Shown piece by piece: positions 1 through 9,183 of a stretch of 43,445 bases of DNA. This DNA comes from Nitrospirota bacterium (GTDB lineage Bacteria > Nitrospirota > Thermodesulfovibrionia > Thermodesulfovibrionales > JdFR-88): positions 1-43,445 of the forward strand of contig JAJYIR010000021.1 in assembly GCA_021789935.1 (NCBI GenBank), read 5' to 3'. The position numbers were made by a program, and so were the translations under genes. Numbering within the stretch: position 1 is the stretch's first letter; each line of letters starts with the position of its first letter. The notes under the pieces were generated by a model. It made no database searches. It had not been told where the DNA came from and saw nothing but the letters and a program-made list of their open reading frames with translations.

Positions 1-13
1 TCAAGGAGAAAGT

Positions 14-92
<79 letters not shown>

Positions 93-180
93 TACCAGAT
101 AGTTTAAGGGGTTTTAAGATGCCAAGTCAAGAAACATTAAAGAAAAAAGAAGGCAGAGAAAAAGGGAAAGGGCGGCACGG

Positions 181-1341
181 CTAAAGCCTTCTTTTAAGCA
201 GAAAAAAAAGCTGCTCCTTGCATTTATCGGCAAACGGCCTTTGCCTCCACTGCTCAAGGGTGATCTCCTGTGCGTTTGCGAGGTCTTCGTGAAAGACGTC
301 CCTGAGCATCCCGGCAAAGCCTTCATCCAGTATGCCCACATTGCCCTCATCGTTCCATCTGAGGGACTGGAAATCCAGGTTGGCTGAACCCACTATGCTC
401 CAGGCCAGGTCGAAAACATAAGTCTTTGCGTGCAAGACCTGCCCCATATAATGGTATATCTCTATGCCGGCCTTCAAAAGCCTCTCGTAACAGGCCATGC
501 CAGCGTATTTTGCAATGGGCACGTCGGTGTGGCCCTGGAGAAGGAGTTTTACATCTACGCCGCGGCGCGAGGCCGCCTCCAGCGTCTCTATCATCCTCCT
601 TGAGGGGACGAAATAAGCGGTGGTCAGCAGGATGCTTTTTTTTGCGTGGTTGATACTGTAATAGAGCAGCCTCCTTAGCCTTCTTCTTCCTTTTCCGGAA
701 CCCGCGAAAATCGGGATAACGGGAAGCCTGCCCTTAAGTGGACAGCGCGGAGGGGCCACCTTCAGAGGTCCTTTCCCCCATACGTTCCAGGATTTCCTGA
801 ATTTCTCCATAAGGACATGGGCGGCAGGGCCTGTTATGAGCACGCCCGTGTCCCTCCAGCCCTTTTTGTGCCTCAAGTGAAGCCCCATGTACTCATTTGC
901 GATATTCAGCCCCCCGGTGAATGCCGTGTCCCCATCTATGATGAGGAGTTTACGGTGGTCCCGGTGTGCGTACCTGAGCGGGGCGTAAAACTTAAAAACA
1001 TAGGAGGACCCCACCCGTACGCCGGCCTCTCTCATCTCGCGCCAGAAGCTGCGGGGAGTGCCGATAGAGCCGAAGTGGTCATAAAGCATATAGACTTTCA
1101 CTCCCTTGCGGGCCTTCTCTTTCAGTATCGCCGAAAGCTCCATGCCGGTGTCGTCATTACGGTAGATGTAAAATTCCAGGCATATGAAGGAACGGGCGCT
1201 CTTTACGCTCTCAAGTATCCGCTTGAAGGCTTCCTGCCCGCGCCAGAGCAGCTCTACATGGTTGCCGGCAGCGAACCTGTCCCTGTAGATATGCTCTATA
1301 TCAGCTCCGGCAAAGCCGTCTTTTACCAGATAACTGCCCAT
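181..1341 (-). CDS. phospholipase D family protein, cardiolipin synthase B-like
   Basis: Two PLD catalytic motifs are visible: HRDHRKLLIIDG, followed by FTGGLNIANEY, and HAKTYVFD, followed by GSANLDFQS. This two-HKD architecture without N-terminal membrane helices is that of ClsB/ClsC-type cardiolipin synthases, which join phospholipids at the inner membrane. The reading frame stays open to a GTG at 1470, but those 43 extra codons are T-rich low-complexity sequence and a poor match to the family. I therefore take the ATG at 1341 (product begins MGSYLVKDG), giving about 386 residues. No good Shine-Dalgarno precedes either start. The gene is divergent from malic enzyme. Substrate is inferred from family only. 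Confidence 0.85.
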   Translation of the reverse strand: MGSYLVKDGFAGADIEHIYRDRFAAGNHVELLWRGQEAFKRILESVKSARSFICLEFYIYRNDDTGMELSAILKEKARKGVKVYMLYDHFGSIGTPRSFWREMREAGVRVGSSYVFKFYAPLRYAHRDHRKLLIIDGDTAFTGGLNIANEYMGLHLRHKKGWRDTGVLITGPAAHVLMEKFRKSWNVWGKGPLKVAPPRCPLKGRLPVIPIFAGSGKGRRRLRRLLYYSINHAKKSILLTTAYFVPSRRMIETLEAASRRGVDVKLLLQGHTDVPIAKYAGMACYERLLKAGIEIYHYMGQVLHAKTYVFDLAWSIVGSANLDFQSLRWNDEGNVGILDEGFAGMLRDVFHEDLANAQEITLEQWRQRPFADKCKEQLFFLLKRRL

Positions 1342-1370
1342 TACAGGGATTATAACAAAGGGATTTCCGT

Positions 1371-1500
1371 GCCGCAAAAAAGCAAAAAAAGCAAAAAAAC
1401 GGCAAACCGGCGCTGTTTTAAGCAATTTTGCCTTTTTTTTGTTAAAATGAATCCGCAGATCTCCAATCACGGTTTTTTTGTTTTTTGTTTTTTGTTTTGG
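1371..1500. repeat. low-complexity A/T-run tract between divergent genes
   Basis: Runs of six to eight A residues separated by GC or G (1376-1400), and runs of six to seven T residues separated by G (1472-1498), lie between the phospholipase D gene and malic enzyme. Similar (T6-7 G) tracts recur at 17570-17600 and 33331-33350. They lie in the 5' regions of both divergent genes and blur their start sites. Confidence 0.6.
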
Positions 1501-1505
1501 GAAAA

Positions 1506-2936
1506 ATGGAAAGCGGCAAACATCAGACGGCGCATGCGCCCAGTCCAGGCTACAGCATCACAATGACGTGCGAGCTGGAAAACAGGATCGGCATGTTCGC
1601 CAGGCTGGCGCAGGCCATAAGCGGCACCGGCGGCGACCTGGGTTCCGTCGATATCGTCCGTGTTGAAAAAGGCAAGGTAATCAGGGACATCACCGTAAAC
1701 GCACGGGATGAGGCCCACGAAAAAGAGATAGTAAAGGCAGTAAAGGCAGTAGAGGGGCTGAAGGTACTGCGTGTCCTCGACAAGACCTTTTCCTCCCACG
1801 TCGGGGGGAAGATAGAGATACACAACAGGTTCCCCGTAAAAGACAGAGACGACCTCTCGAAGGTTTATACGCCCGGCGTGGCAAGAGTGTGCAATGACAT
1901 CCGGGAAAACAGGGAGCACGCCTGGCGCTACACCATAAAGGGCAACTCGGTCGCGGTGATAACCGACGGCACCGCTGTGCTGGGCCTTGGCAACATCGGA
2001 CCCGAGGCCGCCATGCCGGTAATGGAAGGCAAGGCGATGCTTTTCAAGGAATTTGGCGGAGTTGACGCCTTCCCGTTTGCCCTTGCCACCACGGACCCGG
2101 ACGAGATAGTGAACACGGTCAAAAACGTGGCTGTCGCCTTCGGCGGCATCAACCTGGAGGACATCTCGGCCCCAAGATGTTTCGAGATAGAGACCAGGCT
2201 GAGGCAGGCCCTGGACATCCCGGTCTTCCACGACGACCAGCACGGTACGGCCGTCATCATAACCGCCGCCCTCATGAACGTGGCAAGGCTTTTGAAAAAG
2301 GACATGAAAAAAATGAGGACGGTCATCTCCGGGGCGGGCGCTGCCGGTATGGCCACCGCCAAAATGCTGTTATCCTGCGGCCTGAAAGACATAACCGTTT
2401 GTGACAGGGCGGGCGCTATCTACGCAGGCAGGCGAAAGGACATGAACCCATATAAAAGAGGACTGGCAAAGCTCACGAACCCGGGGAACATAAAGGGGGC
2501 CATCGGGGACGCCATGCGCGGGGCGGACGTCTTCATAGGGCTTTCAGCCCCGAACGTCATTAACGCGGAAGACATAAAAAAGATGTCAAATGGCCCTGTG
2601 ATATTTGCCCTTGCAAACCCGGAGCCGGAGATATCCCCGGAGGAGGCGCTTCCGCTGGCCAGGGTGCTTGCCACGGGCAGGTCGGATTACCCCAACCAGA
2701 TAAACAATATGCTGGCCTTCCCCGGCATCTTCCGGGGCCTGCTGGACACAAGGGCCACAGGCGTGAACGAGCAGGTAAAGTTTGCCGCGGCCCGCGCGAT
2801 TGCCGAAACGGTAAAAGAAGATGAGCTCCACGAGGACTACATACTTCCAAGCATCTTTGACAGGAAGGTGACCGCCTCGGTGGCCCGCGCTGTTTCGGAG
2901 GCCGCCAGAAAGACGGGGCTGGCGAGGCATTTTTGA
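1506..2936 (+). CDS. NAD-dependent malic enzyme with N-terminal ACT domain
   Basis: Oxidatively decarboxylates malate to pyruvate in the cytoplasm. Residues about 15-95 ([18 protein letters not shown] onward) form an ACT-type regulatory domain, suggesting allosteric control by a small ligand. The rest is the malic enzyme core: [11 protein letters not shown] near the substrate site, [10 protein letters not shown] in the metal- and substrate-binding region, a Rossmann GAGAAGMA, and ALANPEPEI. An upstream TTG at 1485 lies inside the T-rich tract, so the ATG at 1506 preceded by GGGA is preferred (about 477 residues). ACT-malic enzyme fusions are a known architecture, so function is secure; the effector is unknown. 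Confidence 0.93.
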   Translation: MESGKHQTAHAPSPGYSITMTCELENRIGMFARLAQAISGTGGDLGSVDIVRVEKGKVIRDITVNARDEAHEKEIVKAVKAVEGLKVLRVLDKTFSSHVGGKIEIHNRFPVKDRDDLSKVYTPGVARVCNDIRENREHAWRYTIKGNSVAVITDGTAVLGLGNIGPEAAMPVMEGKAMLFKEFGGVDAFPFALATTDPDEIVNTVKNVAVAFGGINLEDISAPRCFEIETRLRQALDIPVFHDDQHGTAVIITAALMNVARLLKKDMKKMRTVISGAGAAGMATAKMLLSCGLKDITVCDRAGAIYAGRRKDMNPYKRGLAKLTNPGNIKGAIGDAMRGADVFIGLSAPNVINAEDIKKMSNGPVIFALANPEPEISPEEALPLARVLATGRSDYPNQINNMLAFPGIFRGLLDTRATGVNEQVKFAAARAIAETVKEDELHEDYILPSIFDRKVTASVARAVSEAARKTGLARHF

Positions 2937-2996
2937 TCCGGCTGGATTTGCCGCGATTTGTTCATTCCGCTCAAATAAAAAAGGGGGTTTTGAAAG

Positions 2997-3773
2997 TTGC
3001 CTGAAACTATCGAGGGGCCCAGGCTTAATGGTCTTGCGCCAGAGATAAGGGAAAAGGTCGCACCGTTTCTAAACGGGGTAGTCAAAGGTTTTTCCGCCGG
3101 CGGGCAGCTGCATTCGATATATATAGTGGGCAGCGTCCTCACCCCGGATTATCATCCGAAGACCTCGGACATAAACTCGGTCGTTCTTCTGGACCACGTG
3201 GGCCTGGAGGCGCTAAGGAAGCTCGCGGCCATAGGGAAGCCGTTTGCCAAAAAAAAGGTGAACATCTCTCCGCCCCTTGTCATGACGCCCAGTCACATAA
3301 GAAATTCCATGGATGTCTTTCCTGTCGAGTATCTGAACTTCAAACTGGTGCACGAGACTGTTTGGGGAGAGGATATCTTCTGCGGGCTGGAGATAGACAG
3401 GAAGGCCCTGAAGCTCCAGTGCGAGCGTGAGCTTGAAATAATGCTCGTCGGGCTCAGGCAGGGCTATCTTAAAATGGTGGAGGACGATAAAAAACTGACC
3501 GGGGCCTTTTTCAGCTCCATTAAATCATACGTGCCGCTATTCAGGGGCCTTATATATCTGCTGGGCGGCCAAAAAAACCCGCCGGTTGCCGCCCGGGACG
3601 TGATCGAACAGTTGTCGGACATTACCGGGGTGAACACTTACGCCTTCGCCAAGGTCCATGAAAGGAAAAGGCTTGGGACCAGGCTCTCCTCGGAGGAACT
3701 GGGCACCGCATTCGAACAGTATTACGAGGCTGCCGGAAGGCTTGGGGAATTAACGGATGAAGCTAAAGTATAG
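2997..3773 (+). CDS. nucleotidyltransferase-fold protein of unknown function
   Basis: A 258-residue protein starting at TTG 2997, with a clear AAGGGGG ribosome-binding site ten bases upstream. Near the N-terminus, IYIVGSVLTPDY followed by KTSDINSVVLL resembles the GS...D-x-D/N core of polymerase-beta-type nucleotidyltransferases. The second acidic residue is replaced by Asn (SDIN), so catalysis is uncertain. A helical C-terminal half follows. It overlaps the next gene (TPM-domain protein) by 17 bases, implying co-translation with the TPM/LemA cluster. I do not recognise a named family. Confidence 0.7.
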   Translation: MPETIEGPRLNGLAPEIREKVAPFLNGVVKGFSAGGQLHSIYIVGSVLTPDYHPKTSDINSVVLLDHVGLEALRKLAAIGKPFAKKKVNISPPLVMTPSHIRNSMDVFPVEYLNFKLVHETVWGEDIFCGLEIDRKALKLQCERELEIMLVGLRQGYLKMVEDDKKLTGAFFSSIKSYVPLFRGLIYLLGGQKNPPVAARDVIEQLSDITGVNTYAFAKVHERKRLGTRLSSEELGTAFEQYYEAAGRLGELTDEAKV

Positions 3774-4572
3774 GGCCCCGCGTTTAGCGGCGCTCCTTCT
3801 GCTGGCGTTTTTTATCTTCCTTTCAGGCCCTCTCATGTCTTCCCATCGCGCGTTCGGCGAGGTGGCAAACCTGCCCCCCATGCCAAGTGATTATGTTACG
3901 GACCTTGCGGGGATAATAGATCCGGGGGTCAGGCAGCAGCTGAACGGATATTTGCAGGAGCTTGAAAGAAAGACGTCCGCACAGATGCTTGTGCTTACGG
4001 TGCCAAGTCTCAATGGGCAGGATATAGATGATTATTCCATGTCGGTGGTCCAAAAGTGGAAGCCCGGGCAGAAGGGAAAAGACAACGGGGTGCTTTTGCT
4101 GGTGTCGCTTAAAGACCGCCGTTACAGGTTCGAGGTGGGCTACGGGCTTGAGGGGGCGCTGCCGGACAGCTTCGTCGGCACCCTGGGGCGAGAATACCTG
4201 GTCCCCAACTTTAAAAAGGGAGACTATTCGACGGGCATCTCCATGGCCGTCCAGGCGGTGGCCTTTCAGATAGCACAGGATGCAGGCGTCCGGATAACCG
4301 GATTGTCCAACGCCCCGGCCCCGATGGATACGGCCGGACAGCAGCAGGGGCAGGCAAGCCCTTTCAACCTCATTGTTGCCGGCATATTTTTTGTTATCGT
4401 CTTTTTGCTTTTTATAAGGCACCCCGGGCTGTTTTTGTTTTTCCTGCTCGGCGCAGGCGGAGGGGGCGGCTTTGGAGGTTTTGGCGGAGGCGGCGGTGGT
4501 TTTGGCGGCGGAAGTTTTGGCGGCGGAGGCGGCGGCGGATTCGGAGGCGGCGGCGCAAGCGGCGGATGGTAG
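3757..4572 (+). CDS. TPM-domain membrane protein (YgcG-like)
   Basis: Residues 1-35 are a signal peptide or signal anchor. Residues about 45-170 are a TPM domain (VTDLAGIIDPGVRQQLN... GKDNGVLLLVSLKDRRYRF... GYGLEGALPD), a fold placed outside the membrane and linked in other systems to photosystem or membrane-protein maintenance. One or two membrane helices follow (about 205-235). The C-terminus is an extreme Gly-rich tail (about 240-271) ending GGASGGW. TPM proteins next to LemA are a recurrent pairing, as here. The ATG lies inside the preceding gene, and the Gly-rich tail is normal for the family. Confidence 0.88.
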   Translation: MKLKYRAPRLAALLLLAFFIFLSGPLMSSHRAFGEVANLPPMPSDYVTDLAGIIDPGVRQQLNGYLQELERKTSAQMLVLTVPSLNGQDIDDYSMSVVQKWKPGQKGKDNGVLLLVSLKDRRYRFEVGYGLEGALPDSFVGTLGREYLVPNFKKGDYSTGISMAVQAVAFQIAQDAGVRITGLSNAPAPMDTAGQQQGQASPFNLIVAGIFFVIVFLLFIRHPGLFLFFLLGAGGGGGFGGFGGGGGGFGGGSFGGGGGGGFGGGGASGGW

Positions 4573-4643
4573 CACAAGATCAAAATCAAAAATATAAAAA
4601 ATAAAAAAGACAAATTAAGACGCGAGGAGGTATCTTTTAAAAA

Positions 4644-5219
4644 ATGTCCAATGGTATAAAAGCGGCTCTGGTGGCGGTAGCGGCGGTCGTCCTGGCGGGT
4701 GTTATTATTGCCTCGACCGCTATCTCGGGTTATAACAGGGTGGTAAGGATGGATGAGAACGTCAAAAACGGATGGGCCCAGGTCGAAAACCAGCTCAAAA
4801 GGAGATATGACCTCATCCCGAACCTGGTGGAGACGGTCAAAGGCTATGCGGCCCATGAAAAGGGCCTGTTCGAGGACATAGCGGCCGCAAGGACGAAATA
4901 TTTCCAGGCCAGCACGACCAAAGACAAGATAAATGCCGCAAACCAGATGGAAGGCCCCCTTTCAAGGCTTCTTCTTTTGCAGGAGCGCTACCCGGATCTT
5001 AAGGCAAATGAAAACTTTTTGAAACTGCAGGACAGCCTGGAAGGGACCGAAAACAGGATAGCCGTGGCGCGCAAGAGATACAACGATGACGTCCTGGCGC
5101 TAAATTCCTATATAAGGACATTCATGGGCAGGTTCTATGCGGGGCTGGCGGGTGTGGGCCCGGCCCAGTACTATCAAATCCCGGCTGGGCAGTCCGAGGC
5201 ACCAAAAGTGAAGTTTTAA
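4644..5219 (+). CDS. LemA family protein
   Basis: 191 residues. One N-terminal membrane helix (about 5-28) is followed by the LemA helical domain: VVRMDENVKNGWAQVENQLK, RRYDLIPNLVETVKGY, and C-terminal YNDDVLALNSYIRTFMGRFY. LemA proteins are membrane-anchored with a long extracytoplasmic helical bundle; their biochemical role is not established. The gene has an AGGAGG ribosome-binding site and sits between a TPM-domain gene and ftsH, suggesting a shared envelope-maintenance role, which is inference. Confidence 0.93.
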   Translation: MSNGIKAALVAVAAVVLAGVIIASTAISGYNRVVRMDENVKNGWAQVENQLKRRYDLIPNLVETVKGYAAHEKGLFEDIAAARTKYFQASTTKDKINAANQMEGPLSRLLLLQERYPDLKANENFLKLQDSLEGTENRIAVARKRYNDDVLALNSYIRTFMGRFYAGLAGVGPAQYYQIPAGQSEAPKVKF

Positions 5220-5271
5220 AAGAAAATCTTCAGGCAAAAGGCTTGCCACGGGGGATTTACAATACTACAAT

Positions 5272-7218
5272 GTGAAGCAGGCCATGGTTAAAAAACAAAG
5301 ACCTACTGAAGATAAGACTGATCAGAAAGACAACCTCAGCCAGTGGCGATGGGTCATAGCCCTCGCCCTTTTTTTCCTTTTTTTGTTCCTCTGGCAAAAT
5401 TACAGCTACAAGACCACGCAGGAGCAGCAGACTTATACAATTTCCTATAGCACGTTCTTAAGCCAGTTGGACTCCGGCAACATTCAATCCGTCGTCATAC
5501 AGGGGCTTGCCGTGACGGGGCAGTTAAAGCAGGAGGCCCAAATTACGCCGGCCGCGGGCGGCAAACCGGTAAAAGTAAAGGAGTTCAAGACATTCCTGCC
5601 CGAGTTCCAGGGGCAGGGGCTTATGGACAGGCTAAGTGCAAAGAACGTCGCGATAGACGTAAAGCCCAAGAAAAAGAGCTCCCCTGTTTTGGATCTCCTG
5701 ATGGGTATACTCCCCTGGGTCCTCATAATAGGGATATGGATGCTTTTGATGAGGCGCACCGCAAGGCAGATAAGCGGCGGGCCCGGCGGGCTTTTTTCCT
5801 TCGGGGAGAGCAAGGCAAGACTCTTTGAAGTGGGCAAGACCCCTGGGGTAACTTTCAAGGACGTTGCCGGAATGGAAAATGCCAAGAAGGAGCTTCGGGA
5901 GATAATAGAGTTCCTCAAAGATCCCATGAAGTACCAGGAGATAGGGGCAAAGGTGCCCAAGGGCTTGCTGCTGGTCGGACCTCCGGGGACGGGCAAAACG
6001 CTCCTTGCGCGTGCCGTTGCCGGGGAGGCCGGGACCCCTTTTTACAGCATAAGCGCCTCAGAGTTCATAGAGATGTTCGTGGGCGTGGGGGCGGCCCGTG
6101 TACGGGACCTTTTCAAGAAAGCCAAGGCCACACAGCCCAGCATAATCTTTATCGACGAGATAGATGCCGTAGGACGCACAAGGGGGGCGGGGTTTGGCGG
6201 AGGGCATGACGAAAGGGAGCAGACCCTGAACCAGCTTTTGGGGGAGATGGACGGGTTCGAGCCCCATGAGGCGGTGATAATCATGGCTGCGACAAACAGA
6301 CCCGATGTCCTGGATCCCGCACTCCTCAGGCCGGGCCGGTTCGACAGGCATATAGTGATAGACAGGCCGGGGCTGAAGGAGAGAAAGGCCATCCTGGATA
6401 TACACGTAAGTGGCAAGTCGCTGGCCCCGGACGTGGACCTTGAAAAGGTGGCCAGAGGGACCCCCGGGATGACGGGGGCAGACCTTGAGAACCTGGCAAA
6501 CGAGGCCGCGCTTATAGCCATCAGGAAGGGCAAAAAACGGTTGGAAATGGGAGACTTCGATGAGGCCAGGGACATATTGCTTATGGGGTCTGTACGCGAA
6601 GAGACTATAAGCGATCTTGAAAAACGCATTACCGCGTATCATGAATCCGGCCACACCATTGTGGCCTCGGAGCTTCCGGGAGCAGACCCCATCCACAAGG
6701 TAAGCATCGTGCCGCGGGGCATGGCGATGGGCGTTACCCAGCTTCTTCCGGAGGAAGACAGGCACTATTATCCGCGAACTTATCTTTTGGACAAGCTTGC
6801 CGTGGCCCTGGGAGGCAGGGTTGCGGAAAAGATAGTCTTCAATGATGTAAGCACCGGAGCGCAGAACGACCTTAAGGAGGCAACGGCCCTGGCCGAGAAG
6901 ATGGTTGCCCAATGGGGGATGAGCGACAGGGTGGGCCCGATAAACCTTGGAAGGGGAGAGGAGCACCCGTTTCTGGGACGGGAGCTTGCGCAGCCAAAGC
7001 GCTACAGCGAGGGCATGGCCTGGCTTATGGACCGGGAGATCAGAAAGTTTATCGAGGAGGCCCAGGCCAGGGCCGAAGCGATACTGAGCGGTAAAAGAGA
7101 CGCTCTGGACAGGCTGGCCGGGGAACTCATAAAGGAAGAATCGCTGGACAGGGAGCAGATAGAAAAGATAATAGGCCCGCCAAGAAAGAGGCGGGAACCG
7201 GGGCCGCCTCTCCCATGA
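5272..7218 (+). CDS. ftsH: ATP-dependent zinc metalloprotease FtsH
   Basis: A 648-residue membrane-bound AAA+ protease that degrades misfolded membrane and regulatory proteins. Order of parts: TM1 (about 27-43), a small periplasmic domain, TM2 (about 140-160), Walker A GPPGTGKT, Walker [10 protein letters not shown], second region of homology [19 protein letters not shown], and zinc-protease motif HESGH (more commonly HEAGH). All catalytic elements are intact. GTG 5272 is taken as start; ATG 5284, four codons on, is an alternative. The C-terminus is Pro/Arg-rich ([13 protein letters not shown]). Confidence 0.97.
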   Translation: MKQAMVKKQRPTEDKTDQKDNLSQWRWVIALALFFLFLFLWQNYSYKTTQEQQTYTISYSTFLSQLDSGNIQSVVIQGLAVTGQLKQEAQITPAAGGKPVKVKEFKTFLPEFQGQGLMDRLSAKNVAIDVKPKKKSSPVLDLLMGILPWVLIIGIWMLLMRRTARQISGGPGGLFSFGESKARLFEVGKTPGVTFKDVAGMENAKKELREIIEFLKDPMKYQEIGAKVPKGLLLVGPPGTGKTLLARAVAGEAGTPFYSISASEFIEMFVGVGAARVRDLFKKAKATQPSIIFIDEIDAVGRTRGAGFGGGHDEREQTLNQLLGEMDGFEPHEAVIIMAATNRPDVLDPALLRPGRFDRHIVIDRPGLKERKAILDIHVSGKSLAPDVDLEKVARGTPGMTGADLENLANEAALIAIRKGKKRLEMGDFDEARDILLMGSVREETISDLEKRITAYHESGHTIVASELPGADPIHKVSIVPRGMAMGVTQLLPEEDRHYYPRTYLLDKLAVALGGRVAEKIVFNDVSTGAQNDLKEATALAEKMVAQWGMSDRVGPINLGRGEEHPFLGRELAQPKRYSEGMAWLMDREIRKFIEEAQARAEAILSGKRDALDRLAGELIKEESLDREQIEKIIGPPRKRREPGPPLP

Positions 7219-7243
7219 TTTTCTGTTTTCCAGCGGCGGCCGG

Positions 7244-7590
7244 CTATATCAGCCTCAGTGCCATAAACCTTGGCTCCGTCATTTCCTCCATTGCGTATCT
7301 TACGCCTTCTCTTCCCGAGCCAGACTGTTTTGTGGTCCACCCTGTAGGCAGGGACGCCGTTTATTATCACGCCGCCTACATGAAAAGCGTCTCGAATGCC
7401 GTAAAGGCTCGCTTGAGGTTTCCTGTAAAGACCCCTGCCTGGAGCCCGTAGACCGAATCATTTATCGCACGCAAGCCTCTTCAAACCCCAACCCACGGTG
7501 GCGCTTCCGGTAAAGGAAAGCACCTTTAAGCGCGGGTCTGTTACGGCAGACTCTACATCTTTTCCGCTTGCGGGGAAGTTTTCAAGCGCC
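7244..7590 (-). pseudogene. aldehyde dehydrogenase remnant with internal deletion and frameshifts
   Basis: The reverse strand encodes, in pieces, an aldehyde dehydrogenase. The right part gives FPASGKDVESAVTDPRLK then LSFTGSATVGWGLKRLA. At about 7460 it jumps straight to the family's C-terminal segment NDSVYGLQAGVFTGNLKRAF. The remaining C-terminal blocks sit in shifted frames: VGGVIINGVPAYRVDH, then GSGREGVRYAMEEMTEP and FMALRLI plus stop at 7244. Roughly 200-250 residues including the catalytic Cys region are missing, and at least two frameshifts are present, so it cannot make an active enzyme. It lies directly behind sdhD and is partly read in frame with it. Confidence 0.85.
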
Positions 7591-8051
7591 CTTTCCGTCT
7601 GCGCCCCCTGCCAAGGCCTGTGAAGTCCAAAAAACCTCATCGCGCGATAACTCGGGATGCTTCCCCTTGCATGGCATTTATAGCAGAGGGCGGGCGGGTT
7701 TGCAAGGAGCATCTGCGAATTGGCAAGTATGAATATGCCGGAGGCCCAGAGCGCCAGAGAGACCGCAACCAGGCAGGCCCTTATCGCGGCAAGAAGGCTA
7801 ACCCGCCTTACATATTCCACCGCAATGCCCCATAGTCCGTAAAAACCATGATAGAGGAGAACGGAAAGAAAAATAATATAGAACACCAGCCAGAGCGGAC
7901 TGGACAGTCTTAAAAATATCGCGCCATGGGACCAGGCGTCTTCCCCGGCGCCCTGGAAATGGATAACGATAAAATGGGCCGCAAGCAGAAAAACAAGTAA
8001 GATGGCGCTTGCCCTCTCAAGAAAAAAACCCGTCGCCCCGAGGTTCCTCAT
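7458..8051 (-). CDS. sdhD: succinate dehydrogenase/fumarate reductase membrane anchor, C-terminally fused to aldehyde dehydrogenase remnant
   Basis: Last gene of the sdhABCD operon. Three membrane helices are predicted at about 10-30, 52-75 and 88-112, with possible haem-ligand histidines (AHFIVIHF and YHGFYG). This is the small hydrophobic anchor of complex II. After helix 3 comes PALCYKCHARGSIP, which contains a CXXCH haem-c motif; with three helices and a cytoplasmic N-terminus this tail would face the periplasm. From about residue 150 the frame reads into aldehyde dehydrogenase sequence (FPASGKDVESAV, FTGSATVGW) and stops at 7458. The native C-terminus is probably replaced by read-in from the adjacent pseudogene. 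Confidence 0.75.
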   Translation of the reverse strand: MRNLGATGFFLERASAILLVFLLAAHFIVIHFQGAGEDAWSHGAIFLRLSSPLWLVFYIIFLSVLLYHGFYGLWGIAVEYVRRVSLLAAIRACLVAVSLALWASGIFILANSQMLLANPPALCYKCHARGSIPSYRAMRFFGLHRPWQGAQTERALENFPASGKDVESAVTDPRLKVLSFTGSATVGWGLKRLACDK

Positions 8052-8081
8052 TTTATTGCCCGTGCGCTTTTCATTATTCGT

Positions 8082-8450
8082 TCATGCCGCTATCATCAGG
8101 CGGGCCCCCGCGGCAAGCAGCAGAAGGCCAATGATCAGGGCCGTCACGAAGAGGGCCTTTTGAAGACGGCTTGGCGCCCCTGCCTCCAGCAGCATTACCC
8201 TTGCTCCGTTTAAACCGTGGGCAAGGACGAGGGCCAGAAGACCCGCTCCGGCCAGCCTTACCGCCATGCGGTTGATAAAAACCCCTCTTATGGCCTCGTA
8301 TCTGGCAGGGTCTTTCAGGAAATAAAGCATATAGAGATGGGGCAGGATGAAAAACGCAAGTATGATGCCCGAGCCGCGGTGCAGAATGAACGCCAAAAAG
8401 CCCGTGCCCGGCCGTCGCCTCACCTGTGCCCCTTTCTGTCCGTATCTCAC
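8082..8450 (-). CDS. sdhC: succinate dehydrogenase/fumarate reductase cytochrome b subunit
   Basis: A 122-residue protein with three hydrophobic helices. The family signature LHRGSGI lies near the start of helix 1, and AHGLNGARVMLLE lies in helix 2; their His residues are candidate haem b ligands. It anchors the SdhAB head and handles quinone exchange. Its start overlaps the sdhB stop by four bases, so the two are translationally coupled. With sdhD as a second small subunit the arrangement resembles two-anchor complex II types. Whether one or two haems are bound cannot be settled here. Confidence 0.87.
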   Translation of the reverse strand: MRYGQKGAQVRRRPGTGFLAFILHRGSGIILAFFILPHLYMLYFLKDPARYEAIRGVFINRMAVRLAGAGLLALVLAHGLNGARVMLLEAGAPSRLQKALFVTALIIGLLLLAAGARLMIAA

Positions 8451-9181
8451 CCGGGTCTCCGTGGGGGTAAAAGCATTTTTTTAACGGACATCCTTTTAAG
8501 CCTGGATATGATGCCTGTAACATCTATGGACCTTGGGCAGACTTCATAGCAGTTGTAAATGGAATGGCACCTCCATATCCCGTTTTTTCCTGAAACCATT
8601 TCCAGCCTTTCCTCCCATCCGGCGTCCCTGGAATCGAATATAAAGCGTGCGGCCTTTACCAGTGAGGCGGGGCCCAGGTAAAGATCCTTGCCCGCCCGGT
8701 AGACAGGGCAGGCGCTTGTGCAGCACCCGCACATGATGCACTTTATGGCATCAAGGATCTTTTTCATTTCTTCCGGGCTTTGGGTCCTTTCCCGTTCCGG
8801 GGGCGGCCCGTCTTCCAGAAGCCAGGGCATTATGCGGCCTATCTTCTCAAAAAAAGGGTCCATGTCCACTACCAGGTCTTTTATCACCGGGAAGGCTGGA
8901 AGCGGCTCCAGCACCACGACTTCCGGCGTGTTTTTGGCAAGCGTCTGGCAGGCCAGCGCATTTTTGCCGTTTATCTTCATGGCGCAGGAACCGCACATGC
9001 CATGCGCGCAGGAGCTCCTGAACGTAAGGCTCCCGTCCAGGTTGTCCTTTATTCTTATAAGCCCGTCCAGCAGTCTTTCAAAGGGGTCCAGGCTTACGGT
9101 GAACTCTTCCCACCGCGGTTTTGAAGCCCTTTCCGGGTCCCATCTCTTTATCCTGAATTTCTTTACCCTGTCTTTTTCCAT
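8447..9181 (-). CDS. sdhB: succinate dehydrogenase/fumarate reductase iron-sulfur subunit
   Basis: A 244-residue electron-transfer subunit. The [2Fe-2S] ligands are in SSCAHGMCGSC plus ALAC. The [4Fe-4S] and third-cluster ligands are in CIMCGCCTSACP and CHSIYNCYEVCP. All expected cysteines are present. It lies two bases downstream of sdhA and overlaps sdhC. It passes electrons between the SdhA flavin and the membrane quinone site. Confidence 0.95.
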   Translation of the reverse strand: MEKDRVKKFRIKRWDPERASKPRWEEFTVSLDPFERLLDGLIRIKDNLDGSLTFRSSCAHGMCGSCAMKINGKNALACQTLAKNTPEVVVLEPLPAFPVIKDLVVDMDPFFEKIGRIMPWLLEDGPPPERERTQSPEEMKKILDAIKCIMCGCCTSACPVYRAGKDLYLGPASLVKAARFIFDSRDAGWEERLEMVSGKNGIWRCHSIYNCYEVCPRSIDVTGIISRLKRMSVKKMLLPPRRPG

Positions 9182-9183
9182 CT

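Noticed and set aside
1342-1470. GTG start at 1470 for the phospholipase D protein
   Set aside because: The added 43 codons are low-complexity T-rich sequence without a ribosome-binding site and overlap the tract before the divergent gene.
817-1566. Long plus-strand open frame opposite the phospholipase D gene
   Set aside because: Antisense shadow of a gene with two intact HKD motifs; its translation has no recognisable family features.
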